Shown here piece after piece: positions 42,381 through 51,848 of a DNA stretch of 64,000 nt. The notes under the pieces were generated by a model that saw only the letters and a program-made list of their open reading frames with translations, did no database searches and was not told the origin of the DNA. The DNA is from Burkholderia cepacia (GTDB taxonomy: Bacteria > Pseudomonadota > Gammaproteobacteria > Burkholderiales > Burkholderiaceae), in assembly GCF_001718835.1 (NCBI RefSeq), contig NZ_CP013444.1, positions 682,001 to 746,000 of the forward strand. The letters run 5' to 3'. The translations under genes and the position numbers were made by a program. Each line of letters starts with the position of its first letter. Position 1 is the first letter of the stretch.

Positions 42381-43241
42381 ATGAGATTCGCTAAAGGGGT
42401 GAGTGTTCGTGCAACCTTTGTTCGCACGTTGGTTGCGCTTACTTTTTCGATTTCGACGGCCGAAATATCGGCTTTCGATGCCGCGATTCCGAAACTGGAG
42501 CCGCAACGGATTTCACATTACGATCCGAACGCCATTCCAGACGGCGTCCGGACAGATTTGCCGCCGATTATCGACGCTCATGGCAAGCGCGATGCTTTCT
42601 TTTATCCGGATGGACTTTTGAAAGGGCGCGTCGTGCACATGCGCTTTCCGAAAAATTACGTGCATTTCACGCAAAATCTGCCGCCGCGACACGCCACTCA
42701 ATTTTCCTTTGCGGTGATCTACCCCAGGATGATAAGCATCATCGATCCGGAAGTGATCGAATCGATGAAAAGAAATGGCGGGCATATTCTAGACGATGAA
42801 GTGCACTTCAGCATTCAGTCGCCTGGAACCTCGTCTGAGAATGAAGTCGCCGGACTGAAGGAGAGAATGAGGCGATATGAGAAGAAAAAGGACGAAGTTC
42901 ACTTTTCCGAAATCAAGGTGCCTAGCGAATTCGCTGCCGGCGCGCCGGAGAAATATCGCGCATCGGGCATTCGGGAGGTGGATGTTCGCGGCATGGCGAA
43001 TGGCGACGATCGGGTGATCGACACCTATATGCTCTGGAGTCGCGACGGCAAGATCAACCGATTCATGCGTTGCTATCCGAGCGACGCGAGGCCGCAATGC
43101 AACATGTCGATCGATGCCGATAAGGCATCGGATCTATACGGCATGTCATTTTCGTTTCATATGAAGTTGCTTTCTCGACTGCCGAGCCTGACTGCCGATT
43201 TGAGAAGTCTGATTGGTTCGTTCATGGTGAAGGTCTATTAA
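42381..43241 (+). CDS. secreted protein of unknown function next to the T1SS substrate
   Basis: 286 residues with an N-terminal signal (VRTLVALTFSISTAEISA, cleavage near residue 31). The mature protein is mixed alpha/beta with two cysteines near the C-terminus (MRCYPSDARPQCNMS), which could form a disulfide. No family is recognised. It lies 127 bp after the DUF2844 gene and 19 bp before the 1080-residue gene. A periplasmic partner or immunity protein for that product is plausible, in the way toxin genes travel with antidotes, but nothing in the sequence proves it. Confidence 0.55.
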   Translation: MRFAKGVSVRATFVRTLVALTFSISTAEISAFDAAIPKLEPQRISHYDPNAIPDGVRTDLPPIIDAHGKRDAFFYPDGLLKGRVVHMRFPKNYVHFTQNLPPRHATQFSFAVIYPRMISIIDPEVIESMKRNGGHILDDEVHFSIQSPGTSSENEVAGLKERMRRYEKKKDEVHFSEIKVPSEFAAGAPEKYRASGIREVDVRGMANGDDRVIDTYMLWSRDGKINRFMRCYPSDARPQCNMSIDADKASDLYGMSFSFHMKLLSRLPSLTADLRSLIGSFMVKVY

Positions 43242-43260
43242 TCTGTCTCGAGGATGTCAT

Positions 43261-46200
43261 ATGGCTATTGGAATCACGCAGGATCAGTTGAATCAGGTTC
43301 TTGCCAAGATAGACGGGAACAACAAGGATGTGGCGGGCGCCTGGAAATTGCTGGCGAGCTACGGCGACGGCTATGCGGTTCAAGCGTACACGGTGATCTC
43401 CGACCCCACCTCGTTCTACGGCATCGCCGTGCGCGATCACTGGGCGAACACCGGCGCGGATTTCGGCAAGTTCCAGGAAGTCGCGCTGCAGCACGTGCGT
43501 CAGTACGTGGACATGATCGGCAAGGAGAAAGGGCAGTCGGAGCTTTGGCTGTCGGACGGACAGGTCGCGGTCAACAACGATCCGAGAAACGCTCGCAGCA
43601 GCGACGGTCTGCTGCTGTTGCCGAAGACGGCGCCGATCGAAGAGTCCTATCGCGCAGCCTTGACCGCGGCGGGAATGAAGCCCGAGACGGCGATTGATCT
43701 GGTCATCAATCGTGGGCTGGTTCCGTTTGCGTGGTATGGGCACAGTCCAATCGGGCTCGGATTCGAGGCGGCGCGGGTATCCAGTTTCGAGAATTACCCA
43801 TCCGGCGTATCGCGAAGCTCCGCCACCGCGTTGATCGGCAAGACGATGGTGGATATGCTGTATTCGCTGTTCCAGAAGGGCGTGCTGCCGAGTGGACAGT
43901 CGCTGTCGGACGTGATGGTCCAGATGACCACACTGGGCAATCTTTTCCCGGGCGGAAACGACATCCGCGTGGAAACGCAGGGCGGCTTCAGTTATTACTA
44001 CAACAACAAGACCGGCACGGCCGCGATGATCGACCGGTCGGGGCGCGGCAAAGCGTTTTACAACGGCAAGGAAATCGACGTGAGCCCGGACAATTTCAGG
44101 AGAAATTCGTCCGGCGGGTTCGACATTCGGCTTAACAACGGCTCCTGGACGGGCGCGGGGCTGGATTACAACGAGACCGTGCCCCGTTTCATCGCGAACG
44201 AGATTCCGGGACACAGCATTAATTTCACGGCATCGTCCGGGGACCAGAAGGTTGCGTCGAACGACAACGGCGGGATCGCTCTCCCCGTGCTGGTATCCGG
44301 CGTGTACAACAACGCTACGTCGTTGAACGGTAACGATATCGGTTCGCGTGACGCGGGTGCGGCAACGATCCAGGCGATCAGGGAGCGTGGGCTGACGAAT
44401 CTCGCCAACGTTCTTCAGGCCGCGTACGACGCATCGAGCCGGATCATTTCCGACGCGGCGAGCCGTGCGGCGCTTTCTGCGCCCTACAGTAATTTCGACG
44501 CGTTCATTTCGAAGATCAATGCGATCGGCAAGAACCTGCTGGATGCGCTGAACGGAATCGATGCCGCCGGTCTCACGCCGGAATTGCAAGGGCAACTGGC
44601 CGCGTACAAGGCGGACCTTTCCTCGATGAGCAAGGTTCTCGTCTGGGGGCGTCTCGTCAACAAGCTGACGGAATCGCTCCAGGTGTTCGGTGAAAAGCTG
44701 GGCACGATCGCCGGCGCGCTGCAGTTGCTTGCGTTCACGGGCAACCCGGCGGCGGCGGCCGCGGGTTGGGCGCGGTCCGTTCCCGGCGTGGCCGACATCG
44801 GGCTTTCGATGCTTGTCGGCGGCATGATGGGATCGGCCTCCGCGATTGCGCCTGGACTGATGACGGGGACGACCGGCGGGCTGTATTTCCTGCTGATGGG
44901 AAGCAGCACGTGGAGCGCGTACGCGACCAAGACGGGACAGAATTTCAATCAGGTCCTGGCGATCGTCGCGAATGCGCTCGGCATGCCCGGCACGATCGCG
45001 GATCCGTCGCAGATCCCTGCCGAATGGAAAGCGGCTCACGGCGATCTCGTGAACGCGAACGTGCTGAAGGCAGGAGACGGCGCGCTCATTGCGATGTCGT
45101 CCGCAGGGGTTTATAGAATCAACGCAGATCATTCCGGCGTTTCCGCTTCGCGGATTGACTATTTAAACAGTCCGGGGATTGCGGTGCGAACCGCCGACCA
45201 GTATGCGCGCGACATTTCGGAACAGCAGTTCGGGCCGAACGGTCAGATGAACTTTCAGTCGCAGACCCTCTATGACGCATCGGGGCGGAAAGTCAGCATG
45301 ACGGCGACGGGCGGAGTCGACCACGTATTTACAGTCACGTACAACCCGGACGGCAGCCGAAGCGAGCAAATGTTCAATACGGCGAGCGGGAAGTGGGTAT
45401 GGACGCATGAGTTTGACGCCGCTGGCCTCGCGACCAAGAGCATCGAGGCGACCGGCAACGGCAACGTCTCGACCACGACGTTCAGTTCCAGCAACAACAA
45501 TACGGTGACGACCGTCACCGACGGAAGCGGCAGAATCGTTCAGGTCACGAATTGGCAGAACGGGTTCCCGGCGGTCGCGAGCTTCGAGTACTTTGTCGAC
45601 GGAGGCATGCGGATCACGACACAGCTCCCGGACGGACGGAACGTCCAGAATCTGAACGCCGACGGAAGCCGGACATCGGACTACTACGGTCTCGATGGCC
45701 ACCTGCGTGATCGCGGGGTTTTCCGCCCCGACGGATCGCTGGCGGAGAAGGACATTTTCAGCGCGAGCGGCAACATCTTCAGCCGGGGCACGTACGATGC
45801 GACGAGCCATCTGACGTTGACGGTCGAGATGGACGACGCCGGACGGATCAGGCGGAAATACGAATACAACCAGAGCACGGGGAATGTATCCAAGATCCAG
45901 GATTTTGACGAAGGCGGCGGACTCAAGAAAGATTGGTACTACGACGCGTCCGGAAAGTTCGTCCGAGCGGTCGAGTTCATGGGGCACGGCGCCGAATACA
46001 TAACGGAAGTCCGGCCGGACGGGTCGATCGTCAGCTACAACCCGACTGCTCCAGCGAATTATGACTTCGGCAAGGCCCTTGGGCCCCCCCGGTTGCCTTC
46101 GACGAAGATTCCTTTCAATCCGATCGTGTCTCCGCCCGGGTTGACCGGGTCGGGACGCATCATCGGGCCGCCGGGGTCGTCTCCGGGCACCAATGCGCCT

Positions 46201-46503
46201 TTGCCAATACTCAAGATCCAGCTCCCGACGCCGCTTCCCGGCCAGAGTCCCGCGCCGAAACCGAATTATCCCGTCGGCGTGTCGGAACCGGACTGCTTCC
46301 CGGGTGAGGTGTGCGTGGTGATCGTCGGCACCGGAGGAGATGGCGGCGGGGGAGGCGGTTTCGCGCCCATGACGATGCGACAGAACGTCAGCCTGCTCAC
46401 CCAGTCGATGGCTGCTTTCAATCCGGTCGTGTCGGGTGAATTGACGATGCCCGTTCCCCAGGAGCGTTCCACCCATTCGGTATTGAGCGCCAACATCCAT
46501 TGA
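43261..46503 (+). CDS. 1080-residue candidate type I secretion substrate with YD-like repeats
   Basis: There is no signal peptide; GAGGA lies six bases before the ATG. Residues 1-470 form an unrecognised mixed domain. Residues about 480-557 are hydrophobic and Gly/Ala-rich with GxxxG steps (LVGGMMGSASAIAPGLMTGT), suited to membrane insertion. Residues about 655-930 carry degenerate RHS/YD-type repeats (LYDASGRKVSMTATGG, YNPDGSRSEQMF, YYDASGKFVRAVEF). A Pro-rich linker (946-1010), a GDGGGGGG stretch and a 45-residue end (MRQNVSLLTQSMAAFNPVVSG) follow. No RTX nonapeptides are seen. The HlyB/HlyD/TolC set downstream makes type I export through a C-terminal signal the best reading. It could be a pore-forming toxin, adhesin or contact-dependent bacteriocin. 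Confidence 0.65.
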   Translation: MAIGITQDQLNQVLAKIDGNNKDVAGAWKLLASYGDGYAVQAYTVISDPTSFYGIAVRDHWANTGADFGKFQEVALQHVRQYVDMIGKEKGQSELWLSDGQVAVNNDPRNARSSDGLLLLPKTAPIEESYRAALTAAGMKPETAIDLVINRGLVPFAWYGHSPIGLGFEAARVSSFENYPSGVSRSSATALIGKTMVDMLYSLFQKGVLPSGQSLSDVMVQMTTLGNLFPGGNDIRVETQGGFSYYYNNKTGTAAMIDRSGRGKAFYNGKEIDVSPDNFRRNSSGGFDIRLNNGSWTGAGLDYNETVPRFIANEIPGHSINFTASSGDQKVASNDNGGIALPVLVSGVYNNATSLNGNDIGSRDAGAATIQAIRERGLTNLANVLQAAYDASSRIISDAASRAALSAPYSNFDAFISKINAIGKNLLDALNGIDAAGLTPELQGQLAAYKADLSSMSKVLVWGRLVNKLTESLQVFGEKLGTIAGALQLLAFTGNPAAAAAGWARSVPGVADIGLSMLVGGMMGSASAIAPGLMTGTTGGLYFLLMGSSTWSAYATKTGQNFNQVLAIVANALGMPGTIADPSQIPAEWKAAHGDLVNANVLKAGDGALIAMSSAGVYRINADHSGVSASRIDYLNSPGIAVRTADQYARDISEQQFGPNGQMNFQSQTLYDASGRKVSMTATGGVDHVFTVTYNPDGSRSEQMFNTASGKWVWTHEFDAAGLATKSIEATGNGNVSTTTFSSSNNNTVTTVTDGSGRIVQVTNWQNGFPAVASFEYFVDGGMRITTQLPDGRNVQNLNADGSRTSDYYGLDGHLRDRGVFRPDGSLAEKDIFSASGNIFSRGTYDATSHLTLTVEMDDAGRIRRKYEYNQSTGNVSKIQDFDEGGGLKKDWYYDASGKFVRAVEFMGHGAEYITEVRPDGSIVSYNPTAPANYDFGKALGPPRLPSTKIPFNPIVSPPGLTGSGRIIGPPGSSPGTNAPLPILKIQLPTPLPGQSPAPKPNYPVGVSEPDCFPGEVCVVIVGTGGDGGGGGGFAPMTMRQNVSLLTQSMAAFNPVVSGELTMPVPQERSTHSVLSANIH

Positions 46504-46508
46504 GGCGC

Positions 46509-46534
46509 CTCCCCGTCGGAATGGCGGCGGGGAG
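46509..46534 (+). terminator. hairpin directly after the substrate gene
   Basis: CTCCCCG and CGGGGAG pair over a 12-base loop, starting five bases after the stop codon. There is no T-run. It may lower expression of the exporter relative to the substrate. Confidence 0.5.
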
Positions 46535-46643
46535 ATGTCGGTATTGCGGGGCGACGCGTCGTCCGGATTGATCGGGCGACGGCTTTGCACGAGTCGTACG
46601 AACGCACTCCGATCGGTTGCCGTTCAACTCCCATGCCGCAAGC

Positions 46644-46683
46644 ACCGTCGCCGTCCGCCGCCGAAACGACGGGCGGCGACGGT
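46644..46683 (+). repeat. second GC-rich inverted repeat ahead of the exporter
   Basis: ACCGTCGCCG and CGGCGACGGT form a perfect ten-base stem with a 20-base loop, 32 bp before the exporter start. It could be a terminator remnant or a leader structure of the exporter mRNA. Confidence 0.4.
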
Positions 46684-46715
46684 AGTCCACGCCGAACTGC
46701 CACGCTCAACTCAAC

Positions 46716-48842
46716 ATGAACGAAGTCCAATTGACCTTGGCGTCACCCGATCCAGGCTTGGCGGCGCTAGTCCTGATCGCGCAATTTCACGGAATTGCTG
46801 CCGATGCCGACCAGATGCGGCATGCGAGCGGGCTGCCTGCAGGCGCTCTCGGCGTCGAGGAACTCGAACTGGCTGCGCGCTCGCTCGGCCTCAAGACATC
46901 CCGCGTGCACGTGACGGCCGAGCGACTGGCATCGCTACCCAAGCCCGCGCTCGTGTTCGACGCAAGCGGCGCGCATTTCGTGCTTGCAGCTTGTGATGCC
47001 GACAAGGCGCTGATCGCCGAAGCGCATGAATCGAATCCGACCGTCTGTACGCCCGCCGACGTTATCGCCCGTTCCGACGGGCATGCGCTGCTGATCGCGT
47101 CGCGCGCGATGCTTGCCGGCGAGCTCGCGCGATTCGATTTTTCGTGGTTCATCCCGGCCGTCGTCAAGTATCGTCGCCTGCTGCTGGAGGTGTTCGCGGT
47201 GTCGGCGGTCCTGCAGGTGTTCGGTCTCGTTTCGCCGCTGATGTTTCAGGTCGTGATGGACAAAGTACTGGTCAATCACGCGTTCGATACGCTCAATGTG
47301 GTGTGCATCGCGCTGCTGATCAGCGCTGTCTTCGAGGTTTTGCTGGGCGGTGTGCGCAACTACGTGTTTGCGCATACGGCGAGCCGCATCGATGTCGAGC
47401 TGGGTGCACGGCTGTTCCGGCACTTGCTGGCGTTGCCGCTCGCCTATTTCGGCGTGCGCCGCGTCGGCGATACGGTTGCCCGCGTCCGCGAGCTCGAGAA
47501 CATCCGCAGCTTTCTGACCGGGCAGGCGCTGACAGCCGTGATCGATCTGTTCTTCTCGATCATTTTCATCGCGGTCATGTGCATGTACAGCGTGTGGCTC
47601 ACGCTGGTCGTGGTGCTCTCGCTGCCCGTCTACGCGGCGATATCGATATCGATCACGCCGGTTTTGCGCAAGCGGCTCGACGAGAAGTTCGCGCGCACCG
47701 CGGACAATCATTCGTTTCTCGTCGAGACCGTGTCGGGAGTCGAAACGGTCAAGTCCATGGCTGTCGAACCGCAGTTTACGCGCCGCTGGGACAACCAGCT
47801 GGCCGGCTACGTGTCGGCCGGGTTCAGAGTCACGTCGCTCGGCAACGTGGGCCAGCAACTGATCCAGCTGGTGGGCAAGCTGGTGTCGCTCGTGACGCTC
47901 TATCTCGGCGCGCGCTTCGTCATCGAGGGCAGGTTGTCGGTCGGCCAGCTCGTGGCCTTCAACATGATGTCGCAGCACGTCGCGGGGCCCGTTCTGCGGC
48001 TTGCGCAGCTGTGGCAGGACTTTCAGCAGGTCGGGATCTCGATGAGCCGGCTCGGCGACATCCTCAACACGCGCACCGAGCTGTCGCAGAGCCGTCAGAC
48101 GTTGCCGGCCGTGCGCGGCGATGTCAACTTCCGGAATGTTCGCTTCCGGTATCGTCCTGACGGTCCGACGGTTCTCGACGATGTGTCGCTCGACATCGCG
48201 GCGGGTGAGGTCGTCGGCATTGTCGGCCGTTCAGGTTCGGGAAAGAGTACGCTCACCAAGCTGCTGCAGCGGTTGTATGTTCCCGAGCACGGGCGCGTCC
48301 GAATCGACGGCATCGATCTGGCGCTTGCTGATCCGGCGTGGCTGCGCCGACAGATCGGCGTCGTGCTGCAGGAGAATCTGCTGTTCAACCGTTCGATTCG
48401 CGAGAACATTGCCGTTACCGATCCGGGCGCACCGCTCGACACCGTCATTCGCGCCGCGAAGCTCGCCGGCGCGCACGATTTCATCTCTGAATTGCAGGAA
48501 GGTTACGACACCGTCGTCGGCGAGCACGGCTCGAATCTGTCCGGCGGACAACGGCAGCGTATCGCGATTGCGCGGGCGCTGGTGACTGATCCGCGCATCC
48601 TGATCTTCGATGAAGCGACGAGCGCGCTCGACTTCGAGACTGAGCGCGTGATCCAGAACAACATGCAATCGATGTGCGAGGGCCGGACGGTGATCATCAT
48701 TGCGCACCGGCTCAGCTCGGTGCGCCGCGCGAATCACATCGTCGCAATGGACAAGGGACGCATTGTAGAGACGGGCACTCACGAGTCGTTGCTTGCCATG
48801 CAAGGCTATTACGCGCACTTGGTGTCGCTCCAGAACATGTGA
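46716..48842 (+). CDS. HlyB-type type I secretion ABC exporter with C39-like domain
   Basis: 708 residues, full-length homologue of E. coli HlyB. The N-terminal C39-like domain reads DPGLAALVLIAQFHGI: the catalytic cysteine of C39 peptidases is replaced by Pro, so it docks substrate and does not cleave a leader. Six membrane helices follow (LVSPLMFQVVMDKVLVNH, YFGVRRVGDTVARVRELENI). The nucleotide-binding domain has Walker A GRSGSGKST (about 504), signature LSGGQRQRIA (about 608) and Walker B ILIFDEATSALD (about 628). It energises one-step export through HlyD and TolC, encoded next. Confidence 0.95.
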   Translation: MNEVQLTLASPDPGLAALVLIAQFHGIAADADQMRHASGLPAGALGVEELELAARSLGLKTSRVHVTAERLASLPKPALVFDASGAHFVLAACDADKALIAEAHESNPTVCTPADVIARSDGHALLIASRAMLAGELARFDFSWFIPAVVKYRRLLLEVFAVSAVLQVFGLVSPLMFQVVMDKVLVNHAFDTLNVVCIALLISAVFEVLLGGVRNYVFAHTASRIDVELGARLFRHLLALPLAYFGVRRVGDTVARVRELENIRSFLTGQALTAVIDLFFSIIFIAVMCMYSVWLTLVVVLSLPVYAAISISITPVLRKRLDEKFARTADNHSFLVETVSGVETVKSMAVEPQFTRRWDNQLAGYVSAGFRVTSLGNVGQQLIQLVGKLVSLVTLYLGARFVIEGRLSVGQLVAFNMMSQHVAGPVLRLAQLWQDFQQVGISMSRLGDILNTRTELSQSRQTLPAVRGDVNFRNVRFRYRPDGPTVLDDVSLDIAAGEVVGIVGRSGSGKSTLTKLLQRLYVPEHGRVRIDGIDLALADPAWLRRQIGVVLQENLLFNRSIRENIAVTDPGAPLDTVIRAAKLAGAHDFISELQEGYDTVVGEHGSNLSGGQRQRIAIARALVTDPRILIFDEATSALDFETERVIQNNMQSMCEGRTVIIIAHRLSSVRRANHIVAMDKGRIVETGTHESLLAMQGYYAHLVSLQNM

Positions 48843-48857
48843 TTTTCCCGGATATCG

Positions 48858-50276
48858 ATGATGCTGAAATTCCAAGCGTTCGGCGCATTGCTCGAGCGAT
48901 ACGCAGCGGTGTTCCGGGAGTCGTGGAAGATCCGACGCATGCTCGACGGCGAGCCGAAGCTCGCGTACGAGAGGGCGTTTTTGCCCGCGCATCTGGAGCT
49001 GGTGGAGTCTCCCGTTCACCCGTTGCCGATGTGGACGATGCGCATCATCGTGACCCTCGGCGTGTTGATCGTCGGGGTTGTGCTGGTCGGCAAACTGGAC
49101 ATCGTCGCGGTCGCGCCGGGCAAGCTGATTCCGAAGGAACAGGTGAAGACGATTCAGCCGGCGCTGACGGGCGTCGTGCGTCGCATCCTGGTGCGCGACG
49201 GGCAGCGTGTGCAAGCCGGCCAACTGCTGATGGAGCTCGATACGACACAGGCGGCGGCCGATGCGGACAAGGCTCGCCTGAGCCGGCTCGATGCGGCACT
49301 CACCGTGGAGCGATCGCGCTCGCTGCTGCTCGCGCAAACGCAATCGAAGCCGCCCGTGGTCGGCAAGGTCGAGGGCGCAAGCGAGCAGCAGCAGCTTGAA
49401 GCCCAGCGTTTCGCGGAAGGCTTCCATCGCGAGTATTGGGACCGTTTGAGCGGCGCGCAGGCCGAACTGGCGCGACGGGAGGCCGAATTCGCCACCGTCC
49501 GGCAGCAGATCGCGAAACTGTCTGCGGTGGCGCCGCTCGCAAGGCAACAGGCGGACGACTACCGGATACTCGCTGCCGACAAATATGTTGCCAGGACGGA
49601 GTACCTGGACAAGGAGCAGGCGGCGTTGAATCATGAGCATGAACTGGCGGCGCAGCGCAGCCACGCCACGGAACTGGCGGCAGCGATTGCTCAGCAGCGG
49701 GCCGAGATCGCGTCGGTTTCGTCGCAGTTTCGCCGCCAGCAGATGGATCTGCTCGACAAGGCGACACAGCAGCTCGCACAGAGCCGAAATGACGAAACCA
49801 AGGCCGATACGCGACAGAAATTGCTGAGCCTGACCGCGCCGGTTACGGGCACGGTTCAGCAACTTCGCATTCACACGCTCGGCGGCTTAGCGACCGCGGC
49901 ATCGCCGGTGATGGACATCGTGCCCGACGATACGCTCGAGGTCGACGCGAATATCGAGAACAAGGATATTGGTTTCGTCAAGACGGGACAGACCGTCATC
50001 GTCAAGGTCGAAGCCTTTCCCTATACACGTTATGGCTATCTGAAAGGCAAGGTCGAAACCGTCTCGAACGACGCGGTTCAGGACCGCAGGCGGGGCTTGA
50101 CGTTTCCGGTGCGTATCCGGCTCGCCGGCAACCGGATCCATGCGAACGGCGCCTGGATCAACCTGACGCCAGGGATGGCTGTCACGGCCGAGATCAAGAC
50201 CGGTAAGCGTACCGTCGCGCAGTACTTCCTCGATCCGCTTGTCCAGACCGGGCAGGAGAGTTTGCGTGAGCGTTGA
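48858..50276 (+). CDS. HlyD-type membrane fusion protein of the T1SS
   Basis: 472 residues. A cytoplasmic N-terminal segment (1-55) precedes one transmembrane helix (about 60-80, MRIIVTLGVLIVGVVLVG). The family element EQVKTIQPALTGVVRRILVRDGQ, a long coiled coil (about 130-315) and the C-terminal barrel with ENKDIGFVKTGQTVIVKVEAFPYTRYG and GMAVTAEIKTGKRTVAQYFLDPL follow, closely matching HlyD (478 residues). It lies 15 bp after the ABC gene and overlaps the start of the TolC gene. Confidence 0.94.
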   Translation: MMLKFQAFGALLERYAAVFRESWKIRRMLDGEPKLAYERAFLPAHLELVESPVHPLPMWTMRIIVTLGVLIVGVVLVGKLDIVAVAPGKLIPKEQVKTIQPALTGVVRRILVRDGQRVQAGQLLMELDTTQAAADADKARLSRLDAALTVERSRSLLLAQTQSKPPVVGKVEGASEQQQLEAQRFAEGFHREYWDRLSGAQAELARREAEFATVRQQIAKLSAVAPLARQQADDYRILAADKYVARTEYLDKEQAALNHEHELAAQRSHATELAAAIAQQRAEIASVSSQFRRQQMDLLDKATQQLAQSRNDETKADTRQKLLSLTAPVTGTVQQLRIHTLGGLATAASPVMDIVPDDTLEVDANIENKDIGFVKTGQTVIVKVEAFPYTRYGYLKGKVETVSNDAVQDRRRGLTFPVRIRLAGNRIHANGAWINLTPGMAVTAEIKTGKRTVAQYFLDPLVQTGQESLRER

Positions 50277-51723
50277 GCTTAACAGGTGCATTGCCGCCGC
50301 TGCGCTGTGGATCGGGCTGTGCGGGGCAGGTTCCGCACATGCTTTCGATCCGTTTCTGACCGAGCGTGCACTATCCGGGACGCCGGCGGCAGACATGCTG
50401 GATCAACGCCCCGGCATCTGCGCTTTCGGCGATTTGCCGCAACCGCTGCAGCTGCAGGACGCGGTCGAACGCGCGCTGTGCGGTCATCCCAAGTCGCGGC
50501 AGGCATGGGCGAACGTCAAAATTCAGGCCGCGGCGGTGGGCGTTGCTCGCGCGGCGTTTCTGCCGACCGTGAACGCCAACTGGCAGGGCACGCGTGACAA
50601 CGTGGACAATCACGTCACCGGTTATTCGCAATTCGATTCGAATTACCGGGTTAATCTGCAAAATGCGAGCGTGTCCCTCAGCTGGGTGTTGTATGACTTC
50701 GGCGGCCGTTCGGCGGCGCTGCGCAACGCGTCCGCACTGCTTGCCGCAGCGCAGGCGAATCAGCAGGCAGCGCTGCAGACTGTCTTCGCGCTTGTTGCAA
50801 AGGACTTCTACACAGCGCAGGCCGCGCAAGGCACGCTCGCGGCAGCGCGCGAGATCGAGCAGGCGGCGCTCATGAGCGCGGATGCGGCGACTGCCCGAGT
50901 CGACAGGGGCGTCGCGTCGATCAGCGATCAACTGCAGGCGCAAACGGCGTACGCGGAGGCCGTCGTCAATCGCACCAAGGCGGAAAGCGATTTGCGCAGC
51001 GCGATGGGAGCGCTCGCGTCGGATATGTTCCTGGCGCCGACGACCGGGATCACGCTGCCCGGCGTCGGCGAGGGAGTGACCGCAGATCGCGCGTTCAATG
51101 ATTCGATCGAGGAACTGATCAAGGAGGCGCAGCGCAATTATCCGGGTGTCCTTGCCGCCAAAGCTCAGTTGACCGCTGCACACGCGAAGACGATGCAGAT
51201 CCGCGCCGAAGGGTTGCCGCGTCTCAATCTAGTTGGCCAATACAATTACAACAATCAGCCAACTAGTCTGCAGCTTGGTTTTCCTGTGTTTCCCGCATCG
51301 CATCGGGAATGGTATCTAGGAATTCAGGTGACGATTCCCCTCTTCGAGGGATTCGCCCGTACCTATCAGGTCCGGCAGGCGAACGCGCAAGCCGAGCTGC
51401 AGATCGGCATGCTCGACGAGATCCGCCAGGAAGTCGGGCTGGATGTGTGGAACGCGTATCAGGCACTGCAAAGCGCGACACACAACCTCGGCAACAGCGC
51501 GACGCTGCAGTCGCTTGCGCAGCGTTCTTATGACGCGTCCGGGCATCGCTATCGGATGGGGGTCGGAAACATGCTCGAACTGCTCAATGCGCAGTCCGCG
51601 CTCGCGGGTGCGAAGCGGCAACGGATCCAGGCGCTGACCGACTGGCGCTCGGCGAGGCTGCAGTTGGCGGCGAAGCTGGGAAAACTCGGGATGTGGAGTC
51701 TCGACAATGTCGTGCCGCATTGA
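50266..51723 (+). CDS. TolC-family outer-membrane channel of the T1SS
   Basis: About 485 residues from GTG 50266, with AGGAGAG upstream and an 11-base overlap with the hlyD-type gene. A Sec signal (IAAAALWIGLCGAGSAHA) is followed by the type I TolC pattern: LQDAVERALCGHPKSRQAWA, SLSWVLYDFGGRSAALRNA, PRLNLVGQYNYNNQ, IQVTIPLFEGFARTYQVRQA and NMLELLNAQSALAGAKRQR. There is no lipobox, unlike the two NodT-type factors of the window. A dedicated TolC in the same operon supports a self-contained export machine. Confidence 0.93.
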   Translation: MSVELNRCIAAAALWIGLCGAGSAHAFDPFLTERALSGTPAADMLDQRPGICAFGDLPQPLQLQDAVERALCGHPKSRQAWANVKIQAAAVGVARAAFLPTVNANWQGTRDNVDNHVTGYSQFDSNYRVNLQNASVSLSWVLYDFGGRSAALRNASALLAAAQANQQAALQTVFALVAKDFYTAQAAQGTLAAAREIEQAALMSADAATARVDRGVASISDQLQAQTAYAEAVVNRTKAESDLRSAMGALASDMFLAPTTGITLPGVGEGVTADRAFNDSIEELIKEAQRNYPGVLAAKAQLTAAHAKTMQIRAEGLPRLNLVGQYNYNNQPTSLQLGFPVFPASHREWYLGIQVTIPLFEGFARTYQVRQANAQAELQIGMLDEIRQEVGLDVWNAYQALQSATHNLGNSATLQSLAQRSYDASGHRYRMGVGNMLELLNAQSALAGAKRQRIQALTDWRSARLQLAAKLGKLGMWSLDNVVPH

Positions 51724-51848
51724 ACAAGATCCATGATCGTTGGCGCGGTGCCGCATATTGTGCTTCTAGCCGGTCGAACTTCTGGCATCAGAAGGCGGAA
51801 ACTGCAACGCCGCGCGTGCCCTGGCCGCCGGCTTGAGTATGTTCGATA

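Noticed and set aside
43222..45132. 636-codon minus-strand frame opposite the T1SS substrate
   Set aside because: Antisense to a frame with a good ribosome site and repeats; no family resemblance.
48231..49874. 547-codon minus-strand frame opposite the T1SS exporter and adaptor genes
   Set aside because: The opposite strand encodes unmistakable HlyB and HlyD homologues.
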